Source: Chlorobiaceae bacterium
GTDB taxonomy: Bacteria; Bacteroidota; Chlorobiia; Chlorobiales; Chlorobiaceae
Direction: 5' to 3'
DNA: 59,715 bases
Assembly (NCBI GenBank): GCA_013334435.1
Contig: JAAXXP010000003.1
Span: 1-59,715, forward strand
Of this stretch, positions 47,120 to 58,157 are shown piece by piece. The number at the start of each line of letters is the position of its first letter. Position 1 is the stretch's first letter. The translations under genes and the position numbers were made by a program. A model generated the notes under the pieces. That model searched no databases. It was not told the origin of the DNA and saw only the letters and a program-made list of their open reading frames with translations.

Positions 47120-47240
47120 ATTACTCAGGTAACTGTTGTAAGGTTAATACTGCGCCGGCCGAGTGAACCGGAGAAACGGGGCAAGGAAAACTTAAGTATA
47201 CTGAATTTTACCCTTTTACTAAAGCTTTGAAGTTACACAT

Positions 47241-47714
47241 ATGCACAATTTGAACTTTTATATGGAATATGCCCTCAGGGAAGCGCTGAAAGCATACGAG
47301 AAAAAAGAGATTCCTGTAGGGGCGGTCGTTTTCGACAGCAACGGGAATATTGTCGGAAAAGGATACAACCAGGTTGAAGCGCTCTCCGACGCCACAGCCC
47401 ACGCCGAGATGATCGCGCTTACCTCAGCCATGGCAACGCTCGGGAACAAGTATCTCGAAGAGTGCACCCTTGCTGTAACCATGGAGCCTTGCCCCATGTG
47501 CGCGGGGGCGATCGTCAATGCCAAACTGGGTCGCCTTGTTTTCGGAGCTTACGATCCGAAGATGGGCGCATCGGGAACGGTTCTGAACATCACCGGCTGC
47601 AGGGAACTCAATCACCGGCCGGAAGTGATCGGCGGCATCATGGAAAACAGGTGTTCGGAGCTGCTTCGCGATTTTTTTGCTGAACTTCGTCGTCGGCAGC
47701 GCTTTGATTCTTGA
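47241..47714 (+). CDS. tadA: tRNA adenosine(34) deaminase TadA
   Basis: A 157-residue zinc deaminase that converts A34 of tRNA-Arg(ACG) to inosine. The active-site HAE motif (ATAHAEMIAL), the zinc cysteines in EPCPMCAGA, and the family segment FGAYDPKMGASGT (FG..D.K.GA) are all present. The length and the C-terminal helix (ENRCSELLRDFFAELRR) match TadA rather than free-nucleoside deaminases, although a guanine deaminase-like role cannot be fully excluded. Confidence 0.9.
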   Translation: MHNLNFYMEYALREALKAYEKKEIPVGAVVFDSNGNIVGKGYNQVEALSDATAHAEMIALTSAMATLGNKYLEECTLAVTMEPCPMCAGAIVNAKLGRLVFGAYDPKMGASGTVLNITGCRELNHRPEVIGGIMENRCSELLRDFFAELRRRQRFDS

Positions 47715-47849
47715 AGTAATTGTATTACTATGTAAAAAATAGTACTTATGTAATTGCTGTCGTTTTTTGCCTGAATACGCAGGGTGTCCTTCAGGCTGAC
47801 GTGTATTTCAGTCGCTGTCGATTATAACCACACTAACGGAAGAGGTTAT

Positions 47850-48266
47850 ATGGGCGAATCATGCAGAACGGTATTCGAGTTGCAGGACACGGTATACCGT
47901 ATCGCGTTGTGGATGACCGGTTCAAAAATACTGGCTCGGGAGCTTGTTGTCTGGACCTACCGCGATGTCGGTGTAGAGACCACCCTGAACGAACTGTTCA
48001 AACGCTTCAGGGCATACTATTTCAGCAATTTCAGCATCGATCTCTTTTCCTGCTTTCTGGATACGGGGTGCAAAAGAGCGCACGACCTGCAGGACGATTC
48101 CACCGGCCGCGACTACGACGACATCAAGCTTGCCGTCCTGTTCGCCGACATGTTCGGCCTGACCTGCAACGAGATAGCCGAAATCAACGGCACCGACCTC
48201 GATACCCTGAAAATATGGCTCTGGTGGGGCAGGAAAACCTTCGTCCTGCAGCTTCCCGAGTATTAG
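47850..48266 (+). CDS. Diverged sigma-70 (ECF-like) protein, unknown function
   Basis: A 138-residue protein. The N-terminal part (TVYRIALWMTGSKILARELV) resembles region 2 of ECF sigma factors, where a YRLALRLTGD-like helix pair is usual, and the C-terminal part (LAVLFADMFGLTCNEIAEIN, then LDTLKIWLWWGRKTF) resembles region 4, the helix-turn-helix that contacts the -35 element. The basic recognition-helix residues are replaced by Trp and Leu, and the acidic stretch usually found in region 2 is weak, so it may no longer bind promoters. The start is ATG 47850, with GGAAGAGG just upstream; the track start at 47784 has no support. No anti-sigma gene is adjacent. The sigma resemblance is from pattern; a function in transcription is inferred. 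Confidence 0.5.
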   Translation: MGESCRTVFELQDTVYRIALWMTGSKILARELVVWTYRDVGVETTLNELFKRFRAYYFSNFSIDLFSCFLDTGCKRAHDLQDDSTGRDYDDIKLAVLFADMFGLTCNEIAEINGTDLDTLKIWLWWGRKTFVLQLPEY

Positions 48267-48388
48267 CCTCCGCACCCTCCGCAAGGAGGACTCCCTTTCT
48301 TTTTTTCCTCGTTCCGAACTCTTTTTCTCGGGCTGTAGCTGCATCCGGCTCCCGTGGTGCGCATTTTTCCGTGCGTATCCGGCAACCC

Positions 48389-49411
48389 TCACTCGTCGTT
48401 CTTCTCGACCGAAATGTTCTCCCTGATGATGCTCTTGAGGGAGCTGGCAAGGTGGGAGACGATGTCCTGGGCGATGTTGCTGCCGACCGACGGCGCCTGG
48501 ACGGTGTCGAGGCTTTCGATGCCGGCTTTCTTGACCGAGTTGCTGATGGTGACCGAGAGTACGGGGTTGCACTCCCGCACGATCTCCTTGAGCATGAATG
48601 ATGCCTCGAACATCCCCTGCTGGGTGATCTCCCTGCGGTCCTCTTCGGAGAGCATCTGGCAGTGCCGTATGGCGATCATGCCGGCAAGGCAGGTGAGATA
48701 GGTGTTTGTGGCTCCCGCAAGGAAAAGGTTCATGAAGAAAGGCGTGAGCAGGTTGCCGCCGGGCAGCAGCGATGAAAGGGTGTTGCTGAAGGAGGACTGG
48801 ATGATCGGCTTGATATGGGCGGGAATGTCCTCCCGCCTGAAGTCCGAGAGGGGGAGGCAGCGGTAGACCGAGCGGACCAGCCCGACGAACTCCATGGCGT
48901 TATGGGTGCGGTGGTGGATCTTGTAGATGTTCCATACCGTCTTGAGGATGTTTCTGAGCGAGGTGGTGGTGCCGTAGGAGGTGTTCTGTGCGAATGCTCC
49001 CACGAAAAAGTTCTTGGTGGCGATCTGCTTGGTTTTGTTGATCGCATCGACCTCGAGCAGTTTGAGGTTGGCGCGCAGCCAGCGAAGATCCTTCTCCTTG
49101 CGCAGCGGTTCGGGGTGCATGGAGTGCGCGGGAAGCGTCCGGCAGAGAAAGGCAATCCAGGCCGGAAAGTTTTTTGCGGTTTCGTTGAGCGGCAGCGGCG
49201 GGTGCGGGGCGGTGCTGAAGAACCGGAATCCCGAAACGATCGCAAAAAGCATGAGGGCGCCCGAGAAAGCAAGAAACGCGTAGCCCGCATAGGGGTGCAG
49301 CGTCGAGAGCAGGGCGCCGAAAGCAGCAAGCTGGTTCAGGGCGAAAACCCCGAGCAGCAGGAGCAGTGCCGCGAGTGCGGACCCGAGAAAGACGAGGGCT
49401 TTTCTTTTCAT
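48389..49411 (-). CDS. DUF697-like membrane protein
   Basis: A 340-residue protein with two N-terminal membrane segments (about 5-25 and 43-66), then a mostly helical body. The segment NTSYGTTTSLRNILKTVWNIYKIHHR with a following LVRSVYRCLP and a later membrane-like stretch (NLLTPFFMNLFLAGATNTYLTCLAG) recalls the DUF697/YcjF type, whose members are often linked to small GTPases. None is adjacent here. Role unknown. It converges with the sigma-like gene, 123 bases apart, an interval with no recognisable feature. Confidence 0.5.
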   Translation of the reverse strand: MKRKALVFLGSALAALLLLLGVFALNQLAAFGALLSTLHPYAGYAFLAFSGALMLFAIVSGFRFFSTAPHPPLPLNETAKNFPAWIAFLCRTLPAHSMHPEPLRKEKDLRWLRANLKLLEVDAINKTKQIATKNFFVGAFAQNTSYGTTTSLRNILKTVWNIYKIHHRTHNAMEFVGLVRSVYRCLPLSDFRREDIPAHIKPIIQSSFSNTLSSLLPGGNLLTPFFMNLFLAGATNTYLTCLAGMIAIRHCQMLSEEDRREITQQGMFEASFMLKEIVRECNPVLSVTISNSVKKAGIESLDTVQAPSVGSNIAQDIVSHLASSLKSIIRENISVEKNDE

Positions 49412-49487
49412 ACCGGAAGCCTGATGATCGTGGATGGACGAACCCTGTTTCAGGTACTTCTTTCAGGTAATGTAAAGAAAAAAACGT

Positions 49488-50774
49488 TTATACGTTTTGT
49501 CTGGGTTCGGGAAGCCGTATCTCTTGATCCTTGCTGAACTGGTAGTCGAGGAAGACATCTTCGGCCGTGGGAAGCTGCCATGAGCCGTCCGGCAGCCGGT
49601 TCGTGGTATCCTTGAGCCGGTAGGTCAGGTGGCCGCAGGTCCAGCAGTCGTAGCGGGCCATGCCGGTACAGAGGCAGGTTTTTTCCGACGGCGTGATCGG
49701 CAGACCTGATTTTTTTTCTTCGAGAGCCTTGTAGTAGGCGTCGATATAGGAGCACTTCCCGCCGGTTTCCAGCAGATAGCCGAGCCCCTGGCAGTTGGGC
49801 TTCATCCTGTAGGAGAGTGTCGGGGAGTTTACGAGCATGCGCATCGGGTAGCCGGTTGTCGAGGCCATGTTCACCACAATGTCCTTCTCTTCGGCATTGA
49901 TGTAGTGCTGCTTGACCGCAGCCGGAAGACCGGCCTCCCTTGAAATGGCGAAGCGGGTTGCTACCTGTACCGCTGCGGCTCCCTTTTGGAGGTACTGTGC
50001 GGCGTCGGTTCCCGTGAAGATTCCCCCTGCGGGAATGACCGGAATCGAAAGGTTCTCTTTTTTCAGGAAGTCGAGCACTTCCGTGACGATGGTGTTCAGA
50101 TCGAAGGTGTGCCAGTCGAGCGGCCCGAATCCGAGGTGTCCGCCGGCAAGAGGGCCCTCGACGATAATGTAGTCGGGCAGCCGGTTGAGACGGACGGCGC
50201 GTTTGAGGAAAATGGCCAGCGCCCGGACCGAAGAGATGATGATGCCTATCTGAGCGTCGCGGAATCGGGGGTGATCCTGAATGAGGTCGAGGGTGCGCAG
50301 ATTGAGTCCGGCTGCAAGGGTAAGACCGTCGATACCTGCATCCAGTGCGGCCGAAAGCCTTACCTTGAGCGTTTCCGACGCATTGTTCATGGTCAGCTTT
50401 TCCATGCAGTTCAGGAAAATCGCTCCTTTTCCCGTTTTCTGGGAAACCGTGTACTCGATGTATTTTTTCTGGGCCTCGGCAACCTCCTCAAGGTCGAAGA
50501 GCACTGCGGATTTGTCCGGGATGTCGGTATAGGCTGCGTACTTCCTGCGTTTGCGCGAAACGTACGAGGTACTGAAAATCTGATCACAGACGTAGCAGAC
50601 TTCGGCATCGGAAATATGGCCTATGCCGCCAAGTTTCTCTGCCGCCAGGGCAAGTTCGGTTGTTGATATGTTGACGCCCATACCGCCGATAACGATTGGG
50701 ACATACTCTTTTCCTCCTAACGGTAGCCTGAAATTATCTACGATCATTGTCTGTGTATTCCGATGTAAAAGCAT
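49488..50774 (-). CDS. Nitronate monooxygenase-like flavin enzyme with C-terminal cysteines
   Basis: A 428-residue FMN-dependent TIM-barrel protein of the 2-nitropropane dioxygenase family. Motifs: VPIVIGGMGVNIST at the N-terminus, ALDAGIDGLTLAAGL, VEGPLAGGHLGFG, and the phosphate-binding VIPAGGIFTGTDAAQYLQKGAAAVQVATRF. Relatives oxidise alkyl nitronates or act as enoyl reductases (FabK). The C-terminal 60 residues contain CLCTG and DCWTCG, two close cysteine pairs that could bind zinc or an iron-sulfur cluster and are not typical for the basic family. The start is ATG 50774, with GAAGG upstream; ATG 50747 is an alternative. Reaction in this organism unknown. Confidence 0.82.
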   Translation of the reverse strand: MLLHRNTQTMIVDNFRLPLGGKEYVPIVIGGMGVNISTTELALAAEKLGGIGHISDAEVCYVCDQIFSTSYVSRKRRKYAAYTDIPDKSAVLFDLEEVAEAQKKYIEYTVSQKTGKGAIFLNCMEKLTMNNASETLKVRLSAALDAGIDGLTLAAGLNLRTLDLIQDHPRFRDAQIGIIISSVRALAIFLKRAVRLNRLPDYIIVEGPLAGGHLGFGPLDWHTFDLNTIVTEVLDFLKKENLSIPVIPAGGIFTGTDAAQYLQKGAAAVQVATRFAISREAGLPAAVKQHYINAEEKDIVVNMASTTGYPMRMLVNSPTLSYRMKPNCQGLGYLLETGGKCSYIDAYYKALEEKKSGLPITPSEKTCLCTGMARYDCWTCGHLTYRLKDTTNRLPDGSWQLPTAEDVFLDYQFSKDQEIRLPEPRQNV

Positions 50775-51069
50775 TTTCCGGCCTTCGGCGGATTCGGAGG
50801 CCGGCTGGGTTGCCGCCTTTTTGCAGGTAGTGGCTCGCCCGGCTGTCAAAAATTAAAATTATTTAAGATAGAATATTTCGTTCTATAAATCTACAGTCAA
50901 AACGTACAAAACGCCATGCCGCCGTGAACCGGTACTTTTACCGACACCATTGCAATGGCTGTTTGAGAAAAGGAGGAGAGAATAGTAAATTGACAGGCCT
51001 GATGAAAACGGGGGAGAGCAATCGACCGCCCGTCAAGTAACAACCGATCATGAACAAAGGGGAACCGTT

Positions 51070-51813
51070 ATGATAAAACTCGTCCTACTCCGCCACGGCG
51101 AGAGCCAGTGGAATCTGGAAAACCGCTTTACCGGCTGGCACGACATCGACTTGACGGACAACGGCAGGCTTGAGGCCTCGAATGCGGGAAAGACCATGAA
51201 AGAGGCGGGCCTGACTTTCGATATTGCCTATACCTCCGTGCTGAAACGGGCCATCAGGACGCTCTGGAACGCTCTGGACGGCATGGATCTCATGTGGATT
51301 CCCGTCATGAAAAGCTGGCGGCTCAACGAGCGTCACTATGGTGCGCTGCAGGGGCTGAACAAGTCCGAGACATCCCGCAAATACGGCGAGGAGCAGGTGC
51401 TGGTATGGAGAAGAAGCTACGATACCCCTCCGCCGCAGCTCGATCGCGACGATGAGCGTTATCCCGGCCTTGACCGCCGTTACGCCGATCTGGGCGAAAC
51501 GGAACTGCCGCTTTCGGAGTGCCTGAAGGACACCGTCGAACGTTTTCTCCCGATCTGGCACGACACCATAGCGCCGGAGATCCGCAAGGGCAGACGGGTG
51601 CTTATCGTCGCGCACGGCAATTCGCTGCGGGCGCTGGTCAAGTATCTCGACAACATTTCCGAGGAGGATATCGTCGGTCTGAACATCCCGACAGGCATCC
51701 CTCTCGTCTACGAACTCGACGACGACCTCAAGCCGCTGAAAAGCTACTATCTCGGCGATCAGGAGGCAATAAAACAGGCCGTCCAGGCGGTTGCCGGACA
51801 GGCCAAAGCATAG
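51070..51813 (+). CDS. gpmA: 2,3-bisphosphoglycerate-dependent phosphoglycerate mutase
   Basis: A 247-residue glycolytic and gluconeogenic enzyme that interconverts 2- and 3-phosphoglycerate. The phospho-histidine motif [10 protein letters not shown] lies at residues 6-15, the [11 protein letters not shown] stretch, [11 protein letters not shown] and the second His in [11 protein letters not shown] are all intact. The start is ATG with a GGGGAACC-type sequence upstream. The 220 bases ahead contain an AT-rich stretch with a short inverted repeat near 50876 and a strong, apparently unused AGGAGGAGAG sequence near 50971. Confidence 0.97.
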   Translation: MIKLVLLRHGESQWNLENRFTGWHDIDLTDNGRLEASNAGKTMKEAGLTFDIAYTSVLKRAIRTLWNALDGMDLMWIPVMKSWRLNERHYGALQGLNKSETSRKYGEEQVLVWRRSYDTPPPQLDRDDERYPGLDRRYADLGETELPLSECLKDTVERFLPIWHDTIAPEIRKGRRVLIVAHGNSLRALVKYLDNISEEDIVGLNIPTGIPLVYELDDDLKPLKSYYLGDQEAIKQAVQAVAGQAKA

Positions 51814-51859
51814 GACGGGCGTTTACCGGCAGGGGGTTTTTCTCGGGGAACGTTATTAA

Positions 51860-51890
51860 TTGAAAAAACCTTATATTCTGCACTTAAAAT
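51860..51890 (+). promoter_or_regulatory. Possible sigma-70 promoter for gltB
   Basis: TTGAAA at 51860 and TTAAAAT at 51884 are spaced 18 bases apart, about 55 bases before the gltB start, in the only AT-rich stretch of the interval. Predicted by eye from the general -35/-10 pattern. Confidence 0.35.
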
Positions 51891-51941
51891 TCAGTGAGCG
51901 CCCTTTTTTTGAAACTTTACAGATGAGTTGTGCCTGAAAAT

Positions 51942-54900
51942 ATGAATGCTAAGCTTAATACGGGGCTGTATGACCCCCAGTTTGAGCATGATGCCTGCGG
52001 GGTGGGATTTGTCGCCCATATCAAAGGTGTCCGTTCTCACGCAATTGTCGAGCAGGGATTGCAGATCAACGAAAACCTGAAACATCGCGGCGCCTGCGGC
52101 TGCGAAAAAAACACCGGCGACGGTGCAGGTATTCTTCTGCAGGTACCCGACAAGTTTCTTCGCAGGGTCTGCGCCGAACGCAGTATCGAACTGCCGCCCG
52201 AAAAGCACTACGGTGTGGGCATGGTGTTTCTTCCCCCCGATATTTCACAGCGCAGGGCCATCGAGGATATCTGCCGTCAGATGATCCAGGCCGAGGGACA
52301 GAAGTTTCTCGGTTTCAGGAAGGTGCCTACCGAAAACGAATCGCTGGGCGAGACCGCCAGATCCGAAGAGCCTGTCGTCAAGCAGCTTTTTGTCGGACGC
52401 GGCAAGGATGTGACCTCGGAAATCGAGTTCGAGAGAAAGCTGTATATCATTCGCCGCAGAATCACCAAGCGGGTCAAATATACCGCAGGCGTTCTCGGCA
52501 GCAGCTATTTCTATATTTCAAGCCTTTCCTGCAGAACCATCGTCTACAAGGGCATGCTGCTTCCGGAGCAGGTTGGGGTGTACTATCCCGAACTGCACGA
52601 CCCGGACATGGAAAGCGCCATCGCCATGGTGCATTCGCGCTTCAGCACCAACACCTTCCCGAGCTGGGACCGGGCACACCCCTACCGTTTTCTCAGCCAT
52701 AACGGCGAGATCAACACGCTGCGCGGCAACGTCAGCTGGATGAAGGCCAGGGAGAAGAACATTTGTTCCAAAGTGTTCGGCGACGCCATCGAGGACATCA
52801 AGCCGATCATTTTCGAGGACGGCAGCGATTCGGGCATTCTCGACAACGTGTTCGAGTTTCTCGTGCTTTCCGGTCGCTCGCTGGCTCATGCCGCCATGAT
52901 GATCATTCCGGAGCCGTGGGCCGGCAACAAAAGCATGGAGCCGCTCAAGCGCTCGTTCTACGAATATCACAGCTGCCTGATGGAGCCCTGGGACGGCCCC
53001 GCATCGGTAGCCTTCACCGACGGCACGCAGATCGGCGCCGTGCTCGACCGCAACGGCCTTCGCCCGTCGCGCTACTACATCACCAGGGACGATCTGGTCA
53101 TCATGGCTTCCGAAGTGGGCGTGCTCGACATCGCCCCCGAACGCATTCTCCGCAAGGACCGCCTGCAGCCGGGGCGCATGTTCCTGGTCGATACCGCCGA
53201 GGGGCGGATCATTTCCGACGAGGAGATCAAGAGCACCATCGCTTCCGAAGCGCCATACGGAGAGTGGATCGGCCGGAACATGATCGATCTGGAAACGCTT
53301 CCGGATCATCCGCTGATGAAGAACCCGGACGAAGACAAGTACAGCCTTACGGCGCGGCAGAAGGTTTTCGGGTATACCCAGGAGGACATCGCGCTGCAGA
53401 TCATGCCGATGTCCCGCAACGGCGTCGAACTTGTCGGTTCGATGGGCAACGATACGCCGCTGGCCGTGCTTTCCAACAAGCCCAAGCTGCTCTACGACTA
53501 CTTCAAGCAGCTCTTCGCGCAGGTCACCAACCCTCCGATCGATTCGCTCAGGGAGGAGATCATCACCTCCACGACCGTCATGCTCGGCACCGAGGGGAAC
53601 CTGCTCGACTCGGAGGAGCTCAACTGCCGCAGGCTGCGTCTGCCCTATCCGGTGCTTTCCAACGCCGATCTCGAAAAAATACGCGGCGTCGACAAACCAG
53701 GCTTCAGGGCCGTCACCCTTCCGATATTCTATGATGTCGCTGCCGGCGGAAAAGGCATCGAACGCGCCATGCAGGATCTCTACCGCCTCTCGGAACAGGC
53801 CGCCGCGACGGGAGTGAACATCATCATCCTTTCCGACAAGGGCGAGATCGAAAAAGACCGTGCGCCGATACCGGCCCTTCTGGCCATATCGGGCATGCAC
53901 AACTTCCTTATCAACGCAGGTCTGCGTACAAGGGTCGGTCTGGTGCTCGAATCCGCCGAACCGCGCACGGTACACCATTTCGCCATGCTCATCGGTTACG
54001 GCGCGGGCGCGGTGAACCCCTATATGGCCTTCGAAACCATCCGTTCGCTGATCGGCTCCGGCCAGATCACGCTCGACGAGAAAACCGCGAAGAAGAACTA
54101 CATCAAGGCCGCGGTGAAGGGTATCGTGAAAACCATGGCCAAGATGGGCATTTCCACCATCCAGAGTTATCGTGGTTCGCAGATTTTCGAGGCGGTCGGC
54201 CTGAACAGCCAGCTTGTCGACGCCTACTTCACCCGCACGCCGACCAGAATAGAGGGGATCGGGCTCGACGCGGTAGCCGAAGAGGTGCGCAAGCGCCACA
54301 CCTCCGTGTTTCCGCCTTCGGGCAACAAGGTGGACCGCGGGCTCGAGGCCGGCGGAGAGCGCAGATGGCGCCACAGCGGAGAGTTCCATCTCTTCAGCCC
54401 CGAAGCGATCCATCTGTTGCAGCAATCCTGCCGCACGGGCAATTACAGCCTGTTCAAGAAGTATGAAACCCTCATCGACGACCAGAGCGAACATCTCTGC
54501 ACGATCAGGGGGCTCATGGACATCAGGTATCCCCGTCAGCCCATTCCGCTTGAAGAGGTGGAACCGGTCGAAAATATTCTCAGACGGTTCAAGACCGGAG
54601 CCATGTCGTACGGCTCCATCAGCCAGGAGGCGCACGAGACCCTTGCCATAGCCATGAACCGGATCGGCGGCAGAAGCAATACCGGAGAGGGCGGCGAAGA
54701 CCCGGCGCGTTTCGTGCCCGACGCCAACGGCGATTCCCGCAAGTCGGCCATCAAGCAGGTCGCTTCGGGCCGTTTCGGTGTTACGAGCGAGTACCTGACC
54801 AACGCCAACGAAATCCAGATCAAGATGGCCCAGGGAGCCAAGCCCGGAGAGGGCGGTCAGCTTCCGGGTGCGAAGGTCTATCCGTGGGTGGCCAAAGTCC

Positions 54901-56543
54901 GCCATTCGACGCCCGGCGTGGGACTGATCTCTCCGCCTCCGCACCACGACATCTACTCCATCGAGGATCTCGCGCAGCTGATCCACGACCTGAAAAACGC
55001 CAACCGCGAGGCCCGCATCAACGTCAAGCTGGTCTCGTCGGTCGGAGTCGGCACCATCGCTGCAGGTGTTGCCAAGGCTCATGCCGACGTGGTGCTCATC
55101 AGCGGCCACGACGGCGGCACCGGAGCTTCTCCCATATCGAGCATCATGCATGCAGGCATGCCGTGGGAACTCGGCCTTGCCGAAGCGCATCAGACCCTCA
55201 TGCTCAACAACCTGCGCAGCAGGATCGTGGTCGAGGCCGACGGTCAGCTGAAAACCGCGCGCGACATCGTTGTTGCCGCCATGCTCGGCGCCGAGGAGTT
55301 CGGATTCGCCACCACAACCCTTGTGGTGATGGGCTGCGTCATGATGCGCTGCTGCCAGGACGACTCCTGTGCGGTCGGCGTTGCCACCCAGAATCCCGAG
55401 CTTCGCAAGAACTTCAGGGGCAAGCCGGAGCATGTCGAAAATTTCATGCGTTTTCTCGGCGAAGGGGTTCGCGAATACATGGCACGCCTCGGCGTCAGCT
55501 CGCTCGACGAACTGGTCGGCCGGACCGAACTGCTCGGCATGAAGAAAACCATCGACCACTGGAAGGCCAGCGGAGTCGATCTTTCCAAGATTCTTTACCA
55601 GCCGGAGGCCGGCGAGAACGATCTGCGCTACTGCAGCCTGAAACAGGAGCACGGGCTCGAGGAGAGTCTCGATCTGACCACCCTGCTCACCATCTGCGAG
55701 CCCGCCATCAAGCGGGGCGAGAAGGTCACCAGTACGCTGGCCATCAGCAATACCAACCGGGTGGTCGGCACGATTACCGGTAACGAAGTGACCAAGGCGT
55801 ACGGCGCCAAAGGACTGCCCGACGATACCATTCATCTGAAATTCTTCGGATCCGCAGGACAGAGCTTCGGCGCGTTCATTCCCAACGGCATGACCCTCGA
55901 ACTCGAAGGCGATGCCAACGACTATGTCGGCAAAGGGCTTTCGGGCGGAAAAATCGTGGTCTATCCGCCGCGCAGCGCCACCTTCGTGCCGGAAGAGAAC
56001 ATCATTATCGGCAATGTCGGTTTCTACGGTGCGACATCCGGCGAGGCCTACATCAGGGGTATGGCAGGTGAACGGTTCTGCGTGCGTAACAGCGGTCTCA
56101 GGGCGGTTGTCGAGGCCATCGGCGACCACGGGTGCGAGTACATGACCGGAGGCAGCGTCATCATTCTCGGCAAAACCGGACGGAACTTCGCCGCCGGCAT
56201 GTCGGGAGGCGTGGCCTACGTCTACGACCCTGACGGAACCTTCAGCGAAAACTGCAACCACGATATGGTCGGTCTCTATCCGGTTGACGATCCTCTGGAG
56301 CTTGCCGAACTGCAGTCCACGATCGAGAAGCATGTGGAGCTGACCGGCAGTGCGCTCGGTGAGCGTATTCTCGGCGCATGGACCATGGCGAAGACTCAGT
56401 TCGTCAAGGTGCTGCCGAACGACTACAAGCGTGCCATGGAGGCCATGAAAGAGGTTGAAAATGCGGGATTGACCGGTGCCGAAGCCGTTATGGCGGCATT
56501 TGAAAAGAACGTTCACGATCCTTCGCGCGTATCAGGAAACTAA
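51942..56543 (+). CDS. gltB: Glutamate synthase large subunit
   Basis: A 1533-residue enzyme that makes two glutamates from glutamine and 2-oxoglutarate. I use ATG 51942 rather than GTG 51930. The first 18 residues are a propeptide; Cys19 in [10 protein letters not shown] becomes the N-terminal nucleophile of the glutaminase domain after cleavage. A central domain and the FMN-binding synthase domain follow ([41 protein letters not shown]), with cysteines for the 3Fe-4S cluster in [17 protein letters not shown]. The C-terminal GXGXG domain ([32 protein letters not shown]) completes it. All three parts are present at normal length. It is followed 48 bases later by gltD. Confidence 0.98.
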   Translation: MNAKLNTGLYDPQFEHDACGVGFVAHIKGVRSHAIVEQGLQINENLKHRGACGCEKNTGDGAGILLQVPDKFLRRVCAERSIELPPEKHYGVGMVFLPPDISQRRAIEDICRQMIQAEGQKFLGFRKVPTENESLGETARSEEPVVKQLFVGRGKDVTSEIEFERKLYIIRRRITKRVKYTAGVLGSSYFYISSLSCRTIVYKGMLLPEQVGVYYPELHDPDMESAIAMVHSRFSTNTFPSWDRAHPYRFLSHNGEINTLRGNVSWMKAREKNICSKVFGDAIEDIKPIIFEDGSDSGILDNVFEFLVLSGRSLAHAAMMIIPEPWAGNKSMEPLKRSFYEYHSCLMEPWDGPASVAFTDGTQIGAVLDRNGLRPSRYYITRDDLVIMASEVGVLDIAPERILRKDRLQPGRMFLVDTAEGRIISDEEIKSTIASEAPYGEWIGRNMIDLETLPDHPLMKNPDEDKYSLTARQKVFGYTQEDIALQIMPMSRNGVELVGSMGNDTPLAVLSNKPKLLYDYFKQLFAQVTNPPIDSLREEIITSTTVMLGTEGNLLDSEELNCRRLRLPYPVLSNADLEKIRGVDKPGFRAVTLPIFYDVAAGGKGIERAMQDLYRLSEQAAATGVNIIILSDKGEIEKDRAPIPALLAISGMHNFLINAGLRTRVGLVLESAEPRTVHHFAMLIGYGAGAVNPYMAFETIRSLIGSGQITLDEKTAKKNYIKAAVKGIVKTMAKMGISTIQSYRGSQIFEAVGLNSQLVDAYFTRTPTRIEGIGLDAVAEEVRKRHTSVFPPSGNKVDRGLEAGGERRWRHSGEFHLFSPEAIHLLQQSCRTGNYSLFKKYETLIDDQSEHLCTIRGLMDIRYPRQPIPLEEVEPVENILRRFKTGAMSYGSISQEAHETLAIAMNRIGGRSNTGEGGEDPARFVPDANGDSRKSAIKQVASGRFGVTSEYLTNANEIQIKMAQGAKPGEGGQLPGAKVYPWVAKVRHSTPGVGLISPPPHHDIYSIEDLAQLIHDLKNANREARINVKLVSSVGVGTIAAGVAKAHADVVLISGHDGGTGASPISSIMHAGMPWELGLAEAHQTLMLNNLRSRIVVEADGQLKTARDIVVAAMLGAEEFGFATTTLVVMGCVMMRCCQDDSCAVGVATQNPELRKNFRGKPEHVENFMRFLGEGVREYMARLGVSSLDELVGRTELLGMKKTIDHWKASGVDLSKILYQPEAGENDLRYCSLKQEHGLEESLDLTTLLTICEPAIKRGEKVTSTLAISNTNRVVGTITGNEVTKAYGAKGLPDDTIHLKFFGSAGQSFGAFIPNGMTLELEGDANDYVGKGLSGGKIVVYPPRSATFVPEENIIIGNVGFYGATSGEAYIRGMAGERFCVRNSGLRAVVEAIGDHGCEYMTGGSVIILGKTGRNFAAGMSGGVAYVYDPDGTFSENCNHDMVGLYPVDDPLELAELQSTIEKHVELTGSALGERILGAWTMAKTQFVKVLPNDYKRAMEAMKEVENAGLTGAEAVMAAFEKNVHDPSRVSGN

Positions 56544-56591
56544 CACCGGGCATGCGGCGGTGCTGCTCCGGAAAAGCATTAAACGAGAGTT

Positions 56592-58067
56592 ATGGGAAAA
56601 GTAAAAGGATTTATGGAGTTCCAGAGAGCCCTTCCCTCAGACAGGGAGCCTCTGGAGAGGATAAAGGACTGGCGGGAGTTTCATCTGGAGATGCCGGATG
56701 GCGAACTGCAGAAGCAGGGGGCCCGCTGCATGGATTGCGGCACGCCCTACTGTCACACCGGGTTCCTGCTCAGTGGCATGGCCAGCGGATGTCCGATTCA
56801 TAACCTGATTCCCGAGTGGAACGACTATATCTACAAAGGGTTCTGGCACGAGGCATTCGACCGGCTCATGAAGACCAACAACTTTCCTGAATTCACCGGA
56901 AGGGTCTGCCCGGCGCCCTGCGAGGGCTCCTGCGTGCTCGGCATCATCGAGCCGCCGGTCACCATCAAGAATATCGAGTGCTCCATTATCGAGCACGCCT
57001 TCGCCGAAGGGTGGGTAGAGCCGAAAACCATAGCATTGCGCACCGGCAAGCACGTTGCCGTAGTCGGTTCCGGACCTGCCGGACTGGCCTGCGCCGACCA
57101 GCTCAACAAGGCCGGGCACAGCGTTACGGTGTTCGAGCGCGACGACCGGATCGGCGGACTCATGATGTACGGCATTCCCAACATGAAGCTCGACAAGACG
57201 GAAGTCGTCGGGCGCCGCATCTCCATCATGGAGGCTGAAGGAGTCACCTTCATGGCCTCTACCGAGGTCGGCGCCGATTACCCTGCCGACAAGCTGCTCG
57301 AGGAGTTCGACGCCGTCGTGCTCTGCACCGGCGCCACCAGGCCCCGCGACCTTGCGGTCGAGGGCCGCACCTTCCAGGGCGTGCACTTCGCCATGGACTT
57401 TCTGCGCTCGTCCACCAAAGCGCTGCTCGACGCCACCTCGCCCGCCATTACGGCGGAGGGCAAGGATGTGATCGTCATCGGCGGCGGCGATACCGGCACC
57501 GACTGCGTAGCCACCTCGCTGCGCCAGGGGTGCAGGAGCGTCGTCCAGCTCGAGATCATGCCCAGGCCTCCGCTCGATCGTCAGGCAGACAACCCGTGGC
57601 CCGAGTGGCCGAAGATCTACAAGGTGGACTACGGTCAGGAGGAAGCTGCAGCCGTGCAGAATGGCGATCCCCGCCGGTACGCTGTGATGACCAAGAAATT
57701 TCTCGATGCGGGCACCGGGGCGCTTACGGCCGTCGAGGTCTCCGATGTGGAATGGGTCAACGACGAAGGCCGCTTTATTCCCCGTCCGGTTTCCGGAACC
57801 GAGGAGATCCTGCCTGCCCAGCTGGTGCTGCTCGCCATGGGCTTCATCGGCCCGGAGGAGAGTCTCCTGCAGCAGCTGCAGATAACCCAGGATGCGCGCA
57901 GCAACATCAAGGCCGACGAACAGAGCTATAAAACCAACAAGCAGGGCATCTTCGCCGCCGGCGACGCGCGCCGCGGTCAAAGCCTTGTGGTGTGGGCGAT
58001 CAACGAAGGCCGTGCGGCCGCCCGCGAATGCGACCGGTATCTCATGGGCACGACATGCCTGCCGTGA
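56592..58067 (+). CDS. gltD: Glutamate synthase small subunit
   Basis: A 491-residue flavoprotein that feeds NADPH electrons to GltB. The N-terminus has the Cys-rich region that holds two 4Fe-4S clusters ([24 protein letters not shown]), followed by the FAD motif [17 protein letters not shown], the NADPH motif [14 protein letters not shown], and the final FAD contact [17 protein letters not shown]. The length and order match bacterial GltD. Together with gltB it forms the GOGAT complex for ammonia assimilation. Confidence 0.97.
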   Translation: MGKVKGFMEFQRALPSDREPLERIKDWREFHLEMPDGELQKQGARCMDCGTPYCHTGFLLSGMASGCPIHNLIPEWNDYIYKGFWHEAFDRLMKTNNFPEFTGRVCPAPCEGSCVLGIIEPPVTIKNIECSIIEHAFAEGWVEPKTIALRTGKHVAVVGSGPAGLACADQLNKAGHSVTVFERDDRIGGLMMYGIPNMKLDKTEVVGRRISIMEAEGVTFMASTEVGADYPADKLLEEFDAVVLCTGATRPRDLAVEGRTFQGVHFAMDFLRSSTKALLDATSPAITAEGKDVIVIGGGDTGTDCVATSLRQGCRSVVQLEIMPRPPLDRQADNPWPEWPKIYKVDYGQEEAAAVQNGDPRRYAVMTKKFLDAGTGALTAVEVSDVEWVNDEGRFIPRPVSGTEEILPAQLVLLAMGFIGPEESLLQQLQITQDARSNIKADEQSYKTNKQGIFAAGDARRGQSLVVWAINEGRAAARECDRYLMGTTCLP

Positions 58068-58157
58068 GCGTCCCAAACGATTGGCCCGCGAAGGTTGTTA
58101 TACTGGTGGAAATACCGGTGGAATTTTTCATGACGCTTCAAACAAGGTTCCGTGCAA

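Noticed and set aside
52518-56516. A 1332-codon open frame antisense to gltB
   Set aside because: The plus strand encodes a complete, unmistakable GltB. The antisense frame is a shadow kept open by the third-position GC bias, and its translation shows no domain.
56637-58076. A 479-codon frame antisense to gltD
   Set aside because: Shadow of gltD; the plus-strand protein has all cofactor motifs.
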